Positions 1 to 12,236 of a stretch of 64,000 nucleotides of DNA are shown here, one piece after another. Below the pieces are notes generated by a model. The model did no database searches and was not told where the DNA came from. It saw only the letters and a program-made list of their open reading frames with translations. This DNA is from Quercus robur. Lineage: Eukaryota > Streptophyta > Magnoliopsida > Fagales > Fagaceae. The translations under genes were made by a program, and so were the position numbers. Within the stretch, counting starts at the first letter, position 1. Each line of letters starts with the position of its first letter. The DNA lies in assembly GCF_932294415.1 (NCBI RefSeq), contig NC_065544.1, positions 13,863,351 to 13,927,350 of the forward strand, in the 5' to 3' direction.

Positions 1-548
1 TTATTATGAAAAATTGAAAATTTGTCAAAAAGTTAGTTAATTTTAATTTTTCACATAAAAGACTTTTTAAAATGGTTTATTAATGCATGTCCTAAGGGCA
101 TACGTTAGTAAAACCCTTATAAAATTTATATTTTCTAAAATTTTCAAGTATAAAAATAAAGATTTTAGATTAAAAATGAGACAAAAATCAAAGTCTAAGA
201 CAAAGTATATTCTACCTTTTAATTATGTTCTTTAATACTTAAAAACCCAATTAGGCTTGACAACTTCTTTTGTATAAATTGTATTATTTATTACCACACA
301 TGATATCCACAGTTGTGATTTTCTTAACTAAGCCTTTTTCAATCTAATAATTACAACAGCTTTTGTAATAATGTTTTAGAACTATCCTTTTTAATATTTA
401 GGTGATTTTTTCACCGACTAAGTTTCGTAGCAATCCAATATATTATTAGGGTTGACGAAGTGCACCTTCAACTTTCTGGATAATTAGTTTATTTTGAGTG
501 CATTTTGAGCTTCCGCACTTTTGACTTTTACAATTAACGCAGCACATT

Positions 549-616
549 TTGACAATTTCTTGTCAACTTGAACATTTGTATAGAAGAAATAGTAAGCACG
601 AGATTTACTATAAATA
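549..616 (+). promoter_or_regulatory. CRRSP promoter: inverted TTGAC pair plus TATA box (copy 1)
   Basis: TTGACAA (549-555), a 4-bp spacer and TTGTCAA (560-566) form a perfect inverted repeat of the TTGAC core bound by WRKY factors. The base after the core is A, not the C/T of the strict W-box, so WRKY binding is inference. A TATAAATA box lies at 609-616, about 60 bp before the ATG. The same module occurs at 38410-38477 and, inverted, at 54745-54811. Close variants precede the pseudogenes at 29491 and 55111. Confidence 0.6.
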
Positions 617-673
617 ACAGCTGCATGGACCAAAGTTTAAACCCATCAATCATCCTCTCATCTCCTTTTGACA

Positions 674-1402
674 ATGTCTTCCTCACACTTCACCTTCTCC
701 ATCTACTTTCTAACCTTTGCTCTCTTTCTCCAAACCATTTTTGGAGCGAGCCCTCTCTTCCATTTCTGTTCAAGCTCTGAGAACTTCACCACCAATGACC
801 CTTATGAATCAAACCTAAAAAAGCTCTTGGGTAACCTTTACTATCAAACCCCTCTCCTGGGCTTTGGTCTTGGTTCAGTGGGTTCATATCCATACCAAAC
901 TAATGGACTTGCTCTTTGTCGTGGTGATGTTGCAACCACAGACTGCAAGACTTGTGTCAATGAGGCTAGCAATAAAATTCACAAACTTTGCCCATACAAT
1001 AAAGGTGCCATTATATGGTACGACAATTGTCTTGTGAAGTACTTGAACAAGGATTTCTTTGGCCAAATTGATAATCAAAACAAGTTCTACTTGTGGAACT
1101 TGAGAAATGTTAGCGATCCGACAACATTTAACGAAAAGACAAGAAAGTTGTTGAGCCTCCTAGCCAAAGAAGCATCTGTTACTCCAAAACTGTATGCAGT
1201 TGGAGAGCTAGAGCTTGGAGAATCAAAGAAGCTTTATGGTTTGGCCCAATGCACTAGGGATCTTTCTAACAGTGACTGCTTCAAGTGTCTTGATGGTGTA
1301 ATTGGTGAACTTCCCCGATGTTGTAATGGGAAAGAAGGAGGAAGAGTTGTTGGTGGGAGTTGTAACATAAGATATGAGATTTACCCATTTGTCAATTCTT
1401 AG
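674..1402 (+). CDS. Cysteine-rich repeat secretory protein, CRRSP38-like (two Gnk2/DUF26 domains), copy 1
   Basis: The predicted protein has 242 residues in a single exon and should be secreted to the apoplast. A hydrophobic signal peptide spans about residues 1-25, with likely cleavage near FGA/SP. Two Gnk2 (DUF26) domains follow, at about 27-130 and 140-240. Each has the family signature C-x8-C-x2-C: Cys82/91/94 and Cys193/202/205, with further cysteines at 32, 106, 119, 216, 217 and 230. There is no transmembrane segment or kinase domain, so this is a CRRSP and not a CRK receptor kinase. Its length fits CRRSP38-type proteins. Members of the family include ginkbilobin-like antifungal, mannose-binding proteins; activity here is inferred. 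The ATG at 674 is chosen because it opens the signal peptide and lies about 60 bp downstream of a TATA box. An AATAAA lies at 1450-1455. It differs from copy 2 at two residues and from copy 3 at five. Confidence 0.93.
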   Translation: MSSSHFTFSIYFLTFALFLQTIFGASPLFHFCSSSENFTTNDPYESNLKKLLGNLYYQTPLLGFGLGSVGSYPYQTNGLALCRGDVATTDCKTCVNEASNKIHKLCPYNKGAIIWYDNCLVKYLNKDFFGQIDNQNKFYLWNLRNVSDPTTFNEKTRKLLSLLAKEASVTPKLYAVGELELGESKKLYGLAQCTRDLSNSDCFKCLDGVIGELPRCCNGKEGGRVVGGSCNIRYEIYPFVNS

Positions 1403-1827
1403 ATTATGTATGTCCTAGGGTTTAGAACTACCCATATGTCGTAACATGAAATAAAGTGTTTGTAGAAACACCCTTATGATGATTCTCCATTTTGGAAGAA
1501 TGCAGAAATAGAACCTACTTTGTATTTGTTGGATGTTTCAACTTTCAACCATCCTCATATGTTGTTAAATAAATTTTCTTTTTATGACTGTTATGGATAA
1601 ACGACAAATTTTGCATCCTTGAATGGACAAGTAGGGTGGATGACTTCAAAAAACTTAACAAAAAGTCTAATACTGTAATAAATTTTAAACAAATTTTACA
1701 ATTATTGAGGTGGCATTGGTATAAATGAAAAGTGATGTTAGTAGTAGTCTTACATGAAAATTATGTATACATTAATAACAGTTTATTACCTCAATAACTG
1801 TGAAATTTATTGTATTTGTAACATTGC

Positions 1828-1859
<32 letters not shown>

Positions 1860-1920
1860 AATATCATTGCTGAAAACTTAAACCATAACTATATAAAAAT
1901 TTTAAATGATTTAACTTATT

Positions 1921-2533
1921 TCTAGTACTTTTATTTATTGGAGATAATATGGGCATAACATATGTTATAAAATGATCATGTGTCAATCTCGTGTTTTGTC
2001 CAATATATAGGAGCACTAAAGAGAATTCTTACCCATTTTAAAACAATAATGTAGTACTACATTTCTTGGTTGCCAATTTCTTATGTGGCAAAAAATAAAA
2101 TAAAATAACAAATAACAATAACAATTATAATAATTAAAAGAAAAAAGAGAGAGAAGGCTGCTAACTGCTCTATATTAATTGTGTGTGTATATATATATAT
2201 ATTATCCTACTTCTCCTCTAATACATCTCTTGTGTAATAATTAACAAGAAAATTTTTTTAGTTAAACTCTAGTACTTTTATTTATTATTGGAGATAATAC
2301 AAGTATAACATATGTCATAAAATGATCATGTGTCAACCTCGTATCCTGTCCAATATTGAGGAGCACTAAAGAAAATTCTTACCCATTTTAAAACAATAAT
2401 GTAGTACTACATTTCTTGGTTGCCAATTTCTATTGTGGCAAAAAATAAAATAAAAATAACAATTATAATAATGAAAATAAAATAGAAAGAGAGATAAGGC
2501 TACTAACTGCTCTATATTAATTGTGAATATATA

Positions 2534-2567
<34 letters not shown>

Positions 2568-2615
2568 CACACTTCTCTTCTAACACATCTCTTGTGTAAT
2601 AATTAACAAGAAAAA
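1921..2615 (+). repeat. Two-copy direct repeat, about 347 bp period
   Basis: The unit starting CTAGTACTTTTATTTATTGG at 1922 recurs at 2269, with matching interior (GATCATGTGTCAA, GTAGTACTACA, TTGGTTGCCAATTTC) and a TA tract at each unit's end. The same pair lies at about 39772-40430 and, inverted, at 52755-53450. The local duplication is therefore older than the segmental duplications. Confidence 0.8.
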
Positions 2616-3589
2616 TTTTTAGTTAAACTAACTCTCACATAACTACGTATCTCTTTTTGCTAGTAGTGTCATTTTTGTTTATTTTTGTCTTTTCTTCTTT
2701 TTGACAAAGCTACCCAAATCCCAGGTGGTGATCGATGAGACAATACGTGTCTGTTTGCGATCCATTTATTTTACTGAAACTAAAAAATTTTGCTAAAAAT
2801 ATTGTAAATAAAAGTAAAAGTTAGCTAAAATAGTACAGTGAGACCCATGAATAGTATCAAAAAGTGAAATGAGACCCATGAATGATAGCAAAAATAAACT
2901 TAATAGTAAATAAGTTGACTTTTTAATTTGTGCCAAATGCACACTACATACTATTCCTCCTCTTTTTATATAAAAAATTTGAGAAACAACAGTGTGTCAT
3001 TGGATTTTTAGTATGGTAGAATGAAAAAATTTTAGGGAGAGAGAGGGAGAGAGAATCAGAAAAAACAAATCCTTTTTTTTAAGGTCAAACACTCAAACCC
3101 TAACCTTTTCTTTTTCTTTTTCTTTTTTTAATTATGGTCAAACCATGCATAACTGGCAGACGAAAACCAAGAAACTGGATTAGAAAAAAACAAATTATCT
3201 TTTTCTAGAACAAGTGACAAAACAAGACAAGGCGATGATTATATATATAAAATTATAAATGCAAAATCGCCTAAGAAATTACTGTGCCGCAGCACCAAAC
3301 ATTCAACTTTTTTTACATTGAACAGCTGATGTAATCACGGCAAGTTGGGTGGTTCGCTGTAATAATTGCTTTTCCCTTTTATGTAGGCCAAAAAAAAAAC
3401 TGCCAAAATAATGTGATCTGGGATAGAGCTTAAATCAATAGAATTGTAATAGTTGAACTGTTAAACCCGCCTTGCGAGAATGTATGCAGCACTATTTGCA
3501 GCTCTAATATCCTGTGTTGTTGAGATCGGTAAAATGAAAAAAAAAAAAAATATATGAATTACTTTTTTAAGATTAGTGTTACATTAATA

Positions 3590-3707
3590 TCTAAAAAAAA
3601 TTTTTTGAGAAATAATTACAATATGCTACTAACCTCACAGCTCGAACCCTTTCCCCCTTAGACCCCCAAGCACTATGTGCATGGGGAGGTGCCAATTCAA
3701 ATGACGC
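3590..3707 (-). mobile_element. SINE-like fragment
   Basis: On the minus strand this reads GGCACCTCCCCATGCAC, then GGGTTCGAGCTGTG (a B-box-like pol III promoter element), then TTAGTAGCATATTGTAATTA and an A/T-rich tail. That arrangement resembles tRNA-derived plant SINEs. Block C has different sequence at the same place (about 50745-50840). No clean TSD was found, so the call is tentative. Confidence 0.45.
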
Positions 3708-3935
3708 GTCAACATCAAAATTGGCCTATGCACTAAAGTGGAGCGGTTTACAACATTTAAGGATTTCATTTTTATTTCTTAAACTCTAAAGACCAAATTA
3801 GAAAACGAAGAAAATTTTAAACAATAAACTGGTATTATTCACATGAAACCCTCATATTAATTAGAAATTATATGTAAATTTAAATATGTATATTAATTAT
3901 TTTAAATTACATCGAATAATACACATCATGTAAGC

Positions 3936-3981
<46 letters not shown>

Positions 3982-4833
3982 ACAAAAACCCAAAGGTTCT
4001 TATTGATTATAAAATAATTTAAAATAAATAAAGAAATTCCTTATAAATATTTTAAAACTAATAAAAAAAATTGACTTTTAATCGAAACAATATTCACTTC
4101 TAGATATTTAAAACTTTTCAAATTGGATTTCAATTAAAGTAAACTATGTTAATAATTTTAATGTACTTATAATAAGTCATAGAGCAAAATTGTTTCATAC
4201 AACTTATAATACTTACATTTAGCACACATGTGATCAACACTTTCTTCGGTTGTTGCAAATGGTATCGAAGCCAATTGGTAATGCCATGTGACTCAAGAGT
4301 ATTACAACACAACTTGAACTTTGATGAGGACAAATGAAATTTATGTGAGAGGGATTGTGCCATCCCGATTATGTAAATTTGATTGAAGAAGAGTATTGAC
4401 ATTAATCTCTGTATAATATATGAAAAAAAGTTGTAAAATTTACATAGTTTTGCCTAAAAATGACTCATAGCAGTCTGTTTATAATTAGGTAAATTTATAA
4501 GTTTGCTACGGTAATCGTAAAAATTTATATTGACACTATTCATTTTGTATTTAGTTGTTTATTCTTTCTTTACGTATCTCAAGAATGAAAGAAGAGAGTA
4601 GATGATGGTTGTTGTGTGTGAAAAAAGAGAAAAAAAAATGATATTTTAATAAAATGTATTGTAAAACAAATAATCTGATATTGAGTATTTTGAAAAGTAA
4701 GTACCTAATAAAAAAAATGTAGGTTCTTTTGCTAAAATAAATAGAAATTTTTGTACGAGCAGGTACAAATACTCAGTATGTTTTGTGCAAACGTGTGTGT
4801 GAAGCTCATATTGGGTGTATACAAAGTCAAATT

Positions 4834-5846
4834 TGTTAGGACATATGTGATTTGATGTTAGGAACATATGTCAACATTTTATATAATTGGTTAATCTTTT
4901 GACAAAACACACTTTACTTGTAATTGAGTAGATCTAGGATATGTTTAATACTTAAAGAAACAAGGTTTTAAGTTCAAGTGTTAAAGCCATGCAAGTCTGT
5001 CCAAAAATAAAGTAATGAAGTGCTGAATTTTAAAACTCGACAGCTAACATTTATTGAAGTTTAAAAGCTACTGAAGTCCGTGGCTCGACAGCTAGCTCGA
5101 TAGATGACTATTTATCGAGGTTTATGAAACTCAGTTTTTCAGAGTTGTTTTTCATCTAATTCATGGGTATATGTTTAGGCTTTCTTTTCTCACAACCCTA
5201 AACATATATAATGATTATTTTGAGGGCCGTAAAAGGTTACACAAGTTGCACTAGAGTACAATTCCACAAGTGTGAAGAAAAGTGTGACCGAAAACCTAGT
5301 TTACCCTAATTCATCTTTCTCTTAAAGAAACTGCTGTGTTTGTACACCGTAGGGTTTTGTGACCAAAGAGCTTCTTGATTTTCATCATGTAATGAACTGA
5401 AAAACTTTGCAACCAACATTCTTCTTAAGTTGGTGATTAAGTTGCATACTAGGATCCGCACATCTATTGTTTAGCCACGTACTAGGAGCCGTGTATTAAA
5501 AGGAGAGATTATCACTACAAAACAAGTCCAATTAGGTATTGGGGTAAGGGTTCAACTGTAGGTTGGTATAAGGTACTGGGATTCCTTTACTTGTAAGCGC
5601 TTATTTTGATAATAATAGATTATTGGGAGTAGTGACTTTAAAATCACCCAATAGGGTTTTTGCTATGTAGGTTTTCCCCATTCGTAAATAAATCACCGTG
5701 TCAATTTATTTTCCGTTGCATATTTAGTTTAATTGGTGATTCGTTTGTGCTATCATGCAACTTGCATGTTAATTTGATTAATTAATAAACTTGACTAATT
5801 AATCAATTAAGTCATCACAAGGAATCAGTACATTCTTGGCCTATCA
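4834..5846 (+). mobile_element. Solo LTR (1013 bp) with 5-bp TSD AAATT
   Basis: The element starts TGTTAGGACATATG and ends GGCCTATCA. It is flanked by AAATT at 4829-4833 and 5847-5851. Block C has the uninterrupted site at about 49603-49607, so the insertion came after the A/C duplication. Part of its 5' end (about 4880-4960) resembles the reverse complement of the LTR of the nested element at 10874-16450, so it belongs to the same broad Copia-like LTR group. There is no internal region, which fits LTR-LTR recombination. Confidence 0.85.
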
Positions 5847-5851
5847 AAATT

Positions 5852-7944
5852 GGAATATATAAGTAATTACAAGGAGCCCCACTTGACATTAAGTAGTAGA
5901 TAAAAATAATGAAAATATTTTTAAATTTTAAAGAATCATGGTTATAAAACTTTAACAAAAATTAGTATTTTAAACTATGTTAATTCTTTTAATGTACATT
6001 TAGTGTATCACATGACATAGGAGAAACAATTGGGAAAATTAATTAAAAAAAATAAAGGAGAGGGTGTCCACTTAGCATGACCACAAATTATAGGATACAA
6101 CTTTTATTATATAGTATAATTATGATATTATTTAGAGATGAACTCATAATAAATAATTTTATTGTGAATATTTTGATGATATAATATACTATACAATAAA
6201 TAAATATAAAATATTATTTTAATGTGATAGTTATAATAGTGGAGAAGGTTGAATCTTAAACATTTTTGTTGGAGACACTAAAAGGTGCTAATTGAAAATT
6301 TTTACATTTATGAAACAAAAAACAAACTTTAGACAATATCCTACTGATAAAAGGCAAATTTCTAGGTTTCTTTTTTTATTAATTCTTAAATCAATTGGCC
6401 TCCCCAACCTTTTATTTATAACATTAATACACGATTTTATCATGATTCATCATTTTCGTAAATAAACTTCTTTTCAAATTTAACTACACATGAACTTTCT
6501 AGTTCATAATGTAATAATACAGTATCACACTACTTCAATAAAACTAAAAATTATATTTAAACCCCTCGTTGATTTTACAATGAAATTAATCAACTTATTA
6601 AATTAACCAATTATGTAATATTTGTTTAGAATTAACCAATTATGCACTCTCATTTGATTATTAGTTAATTACCATGAGCATGCGTTTTCCATAAGGAAAA
6701 CAATAAGCAATAAAAGAAGTAACACAAACAAAAGTACAGTGACAAAGTGGAAAATAGATAGAAAATATTTTCAAAGGAAAAACTACTACGAAAATAACCT
6801 ACCCCAACAAAGTAATCCACTATATCAAGAAAATTTTACTATCTAGATTAAAACCTTTAATCCTAGATGAACTTACTACATAAACCTTCTACAGCTCCAT
6901 AAATTTTAAACTCTTCAATCGATATATGAAAGCTTTCTAGGATGATGCATCTGTGTTCACGATTAGAACCTTTAACCGACTCCAAAAACCTGTTGAAGAT
7001 TTGAACTCCTTAGCATCACTCAAATGATGATGGCTTTGTAGTTCTTTGATCTCATTGATGAGAAACAACTTGAAAAATCTCTTCTAAACTCATGGGTACA
7101 CAAGATGGAAGTTAGAATTCTCTCTCTTATTGGAAATGGGTTTTCTACCTCTCAAACCATACATATGGAAGTCGTACGTAATAGTCTTTTTGGGTTAAAA
7201 GCAATCTAGCAACATTAATTAAAACACGTTAGTATAATATATTTTGCAATTTTCGATCAATTGAGTGTTAGTGAAACGACAATCGTGCGGCACTCAGCAC
7301 TTTGTGGAAATTACAAAGTTATCTTTCATTTGAATTGCATCTTGGACACTTGATATTGTACCTAAGTAATGAAATTTACCAACATCTTAAACCTAACAAA
7401 AAATTTTCATTTTCACTCTTAATGTTCCTCTTTATAATCCACCGATCGTAATTTACCACAAATTTTTTCTTCCTAAGAAAATGATCTAAATTTGAAAAAA
7501 ACAAATTAATTAACATGCTAAATATTACTATTGGTGGAATATAAAAGAGGAATACAATGCATAAAATGGAAGAATTTTGTACTTTTTTATATTTAAAAAA
7601 AAGGGACTCACGCGTGTGGTCACTGTCTCCCAAATATTTAAACCCTACTCATGATGTATGGTGTGTGACTGCCTTGAGAAGTAGTGGGGCTTGCCACTAT
7701 TCAAATCTACAACTTCTAAAATTACAAATGTGATAGATAATGAGAGCTACCTACCATTAACAACTCTATTAGGTAGTTAAAAGATTTTTGTATCAAATAC
7801 CGTAGAACTTTCACTTTTAATATTCTCATTATTGCATAATATTATTCAAGCTCCTAATTACAATTTTATTTTTAATTTTTTTTAAATGGATAGTAACTGG
7901 ATCAAAGTTTAGTTTTTGATTGCCCATTTTTGACTTTTGCAAAA
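5852..7944. other. Non-coding part of block A
   Basis: No gene is supported. The sequence matches the inverted copy at 42074-49600 apart from insertions there. It ends exactly at the insertion site of the 13.7 kb LTR element, in the remnant of a CRRSP-type promoter that continues at 21649. Confidence 0.7.
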
Positions 7945-9038
7945 TGTAAAGTTGAATTTAATCAACCATTTTGTTTGTTTTATTCCGTGCCAAATTTGCT
8001 TGTAATTTAGCATTTAGAAACCCTGTATTTAGGTGGGAATCATGTGAGGGTAGTATGTGAGAGAGTGTGAAGAAAAACTCAAGATTATCCACTCAGCAAG
8101 GGACTCGCGATTGGATCTCGCGACTTGCTCGCGGCTTGCAAGTCGCCAAGGGATGCACACAAGTGAAGCATGCAGAGGAGCTGAACAATCATGCTAGCTG
8201 AAGCACTACAGGACAAAAAGTCCAATCTGGCCATTCAATTAGCTCGGGACTCGTGACTCAGTCAAGTCGCGAGGCCAAGTCGCCAGTCCACTCTGTTTGG
8301 GAAAAACTGACTTTTCGCATTCCAAACACACACCAGTATAAATACCCATAATACCCACAAAATGTAAAGAGCTTCTAGAGAAAATTTTGAGAGAGAAACC
8401 CTAGAGAAAAACAAGATTGACTCATCCACAATTTTCATCATTTGATTCTCCAAATTCCTCTACTCTCATCCTCTTCATTGTTACATCCTTGAGAGGTACA
8501 TTAGCCAAAACATTTTCTCACCATACCCATATCTGTGAGGCGGCTATTTGGTGTTTGGTATGCAGTTAGAAAGGGATCAATTGATATTGGTTGATGCTAT
8601 GGGTTATAGCGGAATCCGGTAAGCTAAATAAGACAAAGGTTCGAAGTAACCTCGTTGGAGTAAGAAGCTTAGAGGGCTTAGGTACACTGGGTAGATTAGG
8701 CGTGGAGGGTGTTTTGCTGTTCATGTATCCAACTTCATTCTTTAGTGGATTATTGACCACTTGAAGGGCGGCGAAGAGGTTTTACGTTGAGGACTTTGGT
8801 TTCCTCTTCGATAACACATCACTGTGTTGTCCTTGTGTTTGCATCTCTCTTCCCTTAATCTTTGCCATTTAATTTCTGCTGTGGTTGTGACTTTATTTAG
8901 TTTAGATTGTTTTATCAATTCTGTTTTAACTTATGTTCACGTTCCACACATATATTGCTTGATTATAAGCTTGAATTGGTAATTTATTAATTGGGGGTCT
9001 AAACGTTCAAGGTGTTTTGTACACTAATTGAACATTTG
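7945..9038 (+). repeat. 5' LTR of the 13.7 kb element
   Basis: Matches 20559-21648 along its length. It has a TATA-like TATAAATACCC near 8337. Its U3 part (8100-8290) is unusually CpG-rich, with repeated CGCGACT / AAGTCGC motifs in both orientations. Confidence 0.9.
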
Positions 9039-9082
9039 ATTGGTATCAGAGCGGGTGCACTTGTTGTGGTTTAATTACCTTA

Positions 9083-10844
9083 GTGCGATCCTTGACCCCA
9101 TTTGAGATGGACCGATCTCAATCTCTAAATGCTCCACCATATTTTTATGGTAGCAGTAATGCTTTTTGGAAAGTCAGGATGAGAGCATTTTTGTGTTCAA
9201 TGGATAAAACCGTTTGGGATGCAATGGATATTGGATGGACTAGGCCAGAGGCTGCCAAATCCACGTGGAATAAGGCAACCCTCATAGCGTCTAATGCAAA
9301 TAGCAAAGCACTTAACGCCATTTTTTGTGGTGTATCTCCAGATGAGTTCCACAAGATATCTCACATTTCTATTACCAAGAAGGCATGGCAGATATTGGAG
9401 ACCACGTATGAAGGAACAAAGAAAGTGAAAGACACTAAGTTGCAGATGCTGACCACTCAGTTTGAGGAGCTGAAAATGAGTGAGGACGAGTCATTTGACT
9501 CTTTCTATAGCAAGCAGAATAAGGTGGTCATTGGCAAGTTCAACTTGGGTGAGAAAACAGAGGACTCAAAGATAGTGAGGAAAATCTTTCGATCATTGCC
9601 GAAGAGCTTCCGTGCAAAGGTTACAACAATTGAAGAAAGCAAGGACCTTGATGATATCAAAGTTCAAGAACTGATTGGCTCACTTCAAACATATGAGCTG
9701 TCATTGCCATCCCAAAGGAAGAGCAAATCTCTTGCACTTAAGAAGGTTAACGAAAGGCTAGAAGCTCACGACTCATCGGATGAGGATGTTGTCGAGAAAG
9801 ATGTTGCTTACCTTGTGAAAAATTTCCGTAAATTTTTGAAGTTCAAGAACAATGGAAAATTTGGCGATAAAGGGAGATTTCCAAGTTCTAGAAAGGAGAA
9901 AAAGGACTTCAAAAGGAAAGATGGAAATGAGTCTCAATCCACTCAAGGAGTCACTTGTTTTGAATGCAATGCACATTAAGAAGGAATGTCCTAATTATTT
10001 GAAGATGAAGGGTAAGGTGTATGCCACCACTCTTAGTGACTCAGACTCTTCCAATTCTGATTCAGAGGAAAGCTGTGACGGAGAAGGGAATTACTCTGCT
10101 TTTATGACTATTGATCAAGTTGAGTCTTCGGAGGACTTGAGTTTGCTTGCAGAAGAGCTTGGGGAGCATAGTGATGAGGAATCAATGGGAGTTGTGGAAG
10201 AATCGGATGTTGAAGAAGATGAAAGTACAGCGGATCTTCAAGAAAACTACAATTCCCTCCTTAAGAAGTCTGGAGAATATGCAAGGGTAGCCAAGGCAGC
10301 CGTTAAAAAGATGAAGAAGGCAAAGGAGGACTATAGAAGTCTCTTAGTGCGATAAAAGGAGGCCAAATGTGAAATAGAGATGCTGAATGGAGAGCTGACC
10401 GAAGCCTACTCAAAGATAAAATTTCTTGAACTTGAGGTGATTCAAGCAAATGCCAAAGTAGAGACAGTCTCCTCCAAGAAGCTAAATGAAGTCCTTTCTC
10501 ATCAAAAATCTTTCTCTGACAAAACTAGATTGGGATATACCGGAGAAAGTAGTTCGGCTGTGAATATCTCCAAGGAAGTAAAGTTTGTAAAAGCAAAAGA
10601 ACCGGTTGTAGTTGCCCCCACTGCTGAGAAAGTAAAGGTGGAGAAAAAGAAGATTGTGGCTGACCAACGGGTTTTGAATAAGCCCCGTAATCAATCAATT
10701 GTCAGGACTGAAGTCAAAGGGAAATCACTTCCAAAATCACAAAGAGGTCTAAGAACAAACCACTTCTGCCATTATTATGGAATTCAAGGTCACACCAGAC
10801 CCAATTGTCATAAGCTGCAAGCATTGAAGAATTCAAGTGCTTAA
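9083..10844 (+). other. Fossil Copia-type gag region of the 13.7 kb element
   Basis: The N-terminal part reads like the Copia gag family (DUF4219/UBN2-type), starting near the ATG at 9107 with MDRSQSLNAPPYFYGSSNAFWK. Two zinc-knuckle-like stretches follow, around 9955-10005 (CFEC...C) and 10765-10815 (CHYYGIQGHTRPNC). An acidic, Ser-rich and coiled stretch lies between them. The gag tail, ending DVWVKKGTHA, lies beyond the nested element at about 16456-16654. The nested insertion therefore split gag. Treated as a fossil. Confidence 0.8.
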
Positions 10845-11873
10845 AGGTCGAAAGGACCAAGAAATGAAAAAATTGTTAGGAAATTTAGACCCCGGTTGAT
10901 AGAATTAACAAGTTTTAAATCCAAGTTGTTAATTAGATTTATTATGAATAAAACTTGTTAAAACAAACAAATATCAATATCATTTCAAAATCATGCAACG
11001 AAAAAAATAAATAAAACAAGATATGATGACCCAAAAAAACCAATGAAACCAACCAATTTCATAGTAAAAAACCTGGGGGGAAACCTTCCCGAAAAGCAAT
11101 CCACTATAGTAAAGAAAAGTTTCAGATATAGTAAAAAACCTTTGTCCCTAAACTCTACAATCCCCGTAGATGAACTCACAGCATAAACCTTCTACCGCTT
11201 CAGAACCTCTGAACTCTTCAATATATGAACGCCACCCTTTGATGCACGAATCCCAATACGTGACTAATCAATTGCGTGGATCCCAGTACGCGACTTAATC
11301 ACCAACTAGAAGAAGATTTTTGGCTGTAAAGTTCTTCATTTCATTAACAATGAAGATCCAAAAGCACTTGGTTACAAAACCCTAAGGCGTAAATACGCAA
11401 TAGCTTCTTTTAGAGAGAACAAGGCTTCGGTCACCTTTTGCATATGTTCTCCTTATTATTCTCTTATGTGACGGCTCTAAAATAAGTTTTATATAGGTCT
11501 AGGGTTATGAAAAAAGAAGCCCTACACAAATACAAAAACTTGGGCCGAAAATCAGATCTAGAAATCTAAATTCCCATAACCTCGATCGATCGGGAGGTGT
11601 CAAGGAGGTGTTGAGATTTAAACTTCAATAGATACAGCTATCGAGAAGCTATCAAGCAGGTGTCGAGCTATCTGCCTGCAGGTGTCGAGCTATCTATCCA
11701 GCTTTAATGAACAACTTTTCTTCACTTGTTTCTTGGTCCAATTTTCATGGCTTTAATACTAGACTTAAACAACATGTTTTTTGAAGTATTAAACACATCC
11801 TAGATCTGCCCAAATACAAGTAAAGTGCATTTTGTCAAAGGATTAGCCAATTACACAAAATTTGTCCTTAACA

Positions 11874-12194
11874 ATCTCCCACTTTGGCAATCCGTGACAA
11901 AACCACAACAAACATATGAACATATGAGAGAAGTCATAAATCACTCAACTCATATTCACTTGTTGAATTCAGTAAAATCTATCCTAACACAAACACTTGA
12001 AAAAACTTTGCAAGAAGAGAGTTTATGTCAAGTAGACTTTGACAACCTGTATTTCTGAAACACTTTAAACAAAACTCATTAAGACATCTTTGTGTGAAAC
12101 AAAAATAATAGATTGCATACAAGAATAAGAAACATATGTATAAAGATGGAAAAGAAACAACACATATAAAGGTAGGTAAAAGAAAAACATACAT

Positions 12195-12236
<42 letters not shown>

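Larger units (their letters stand above)
1403..4833. other. AT-rich non-coding DNA downstream of CRRSP copy 1
   Basis: No gene is supported here. The stretch holds a 22-base T run (near 1831), TA microsatellites near 2190, 2535 and 3941, a tandem duplication (1921-2615), a SINE-like piece (3590-3707), and an old PBS-like TGGTATCGAAGCC near 4260 that may mark a decayed retroelement. Short ORFs here are not conserved in the duplicate copies. Confidence 0.7.
1..7944 (+). repeat. Segmental duplication block A (resumes at 21649-21720)
   Basis: Bases from 1 to about 3580 match block B (37861-41515) in direct orientation. Bases from about 411 to 7944, continuing at 21649-21720 beyond an LTR element, match block C (54945 back to 42074) in inverted orientation. 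Sampled non-coding stretches differ at a few percent of sites, by eye. The block probably continues left of the window. It carries CRRSP copy 1. Confidence 0.9.

Noticed and set aside
568-780. 70-codon ORF overlapping the CRRSP start
   Set aside because: Out-of-frame shadow of the 5'UTR and signal-peptide region; its 'conservation' in copy 2 only reflects the duplication.
4130-4402. 90-codon minus-strand ORF
   Set aside because: The block C counterpart (near 50060-50300) does not preserve it, and a PBS-like sequence lies inside.
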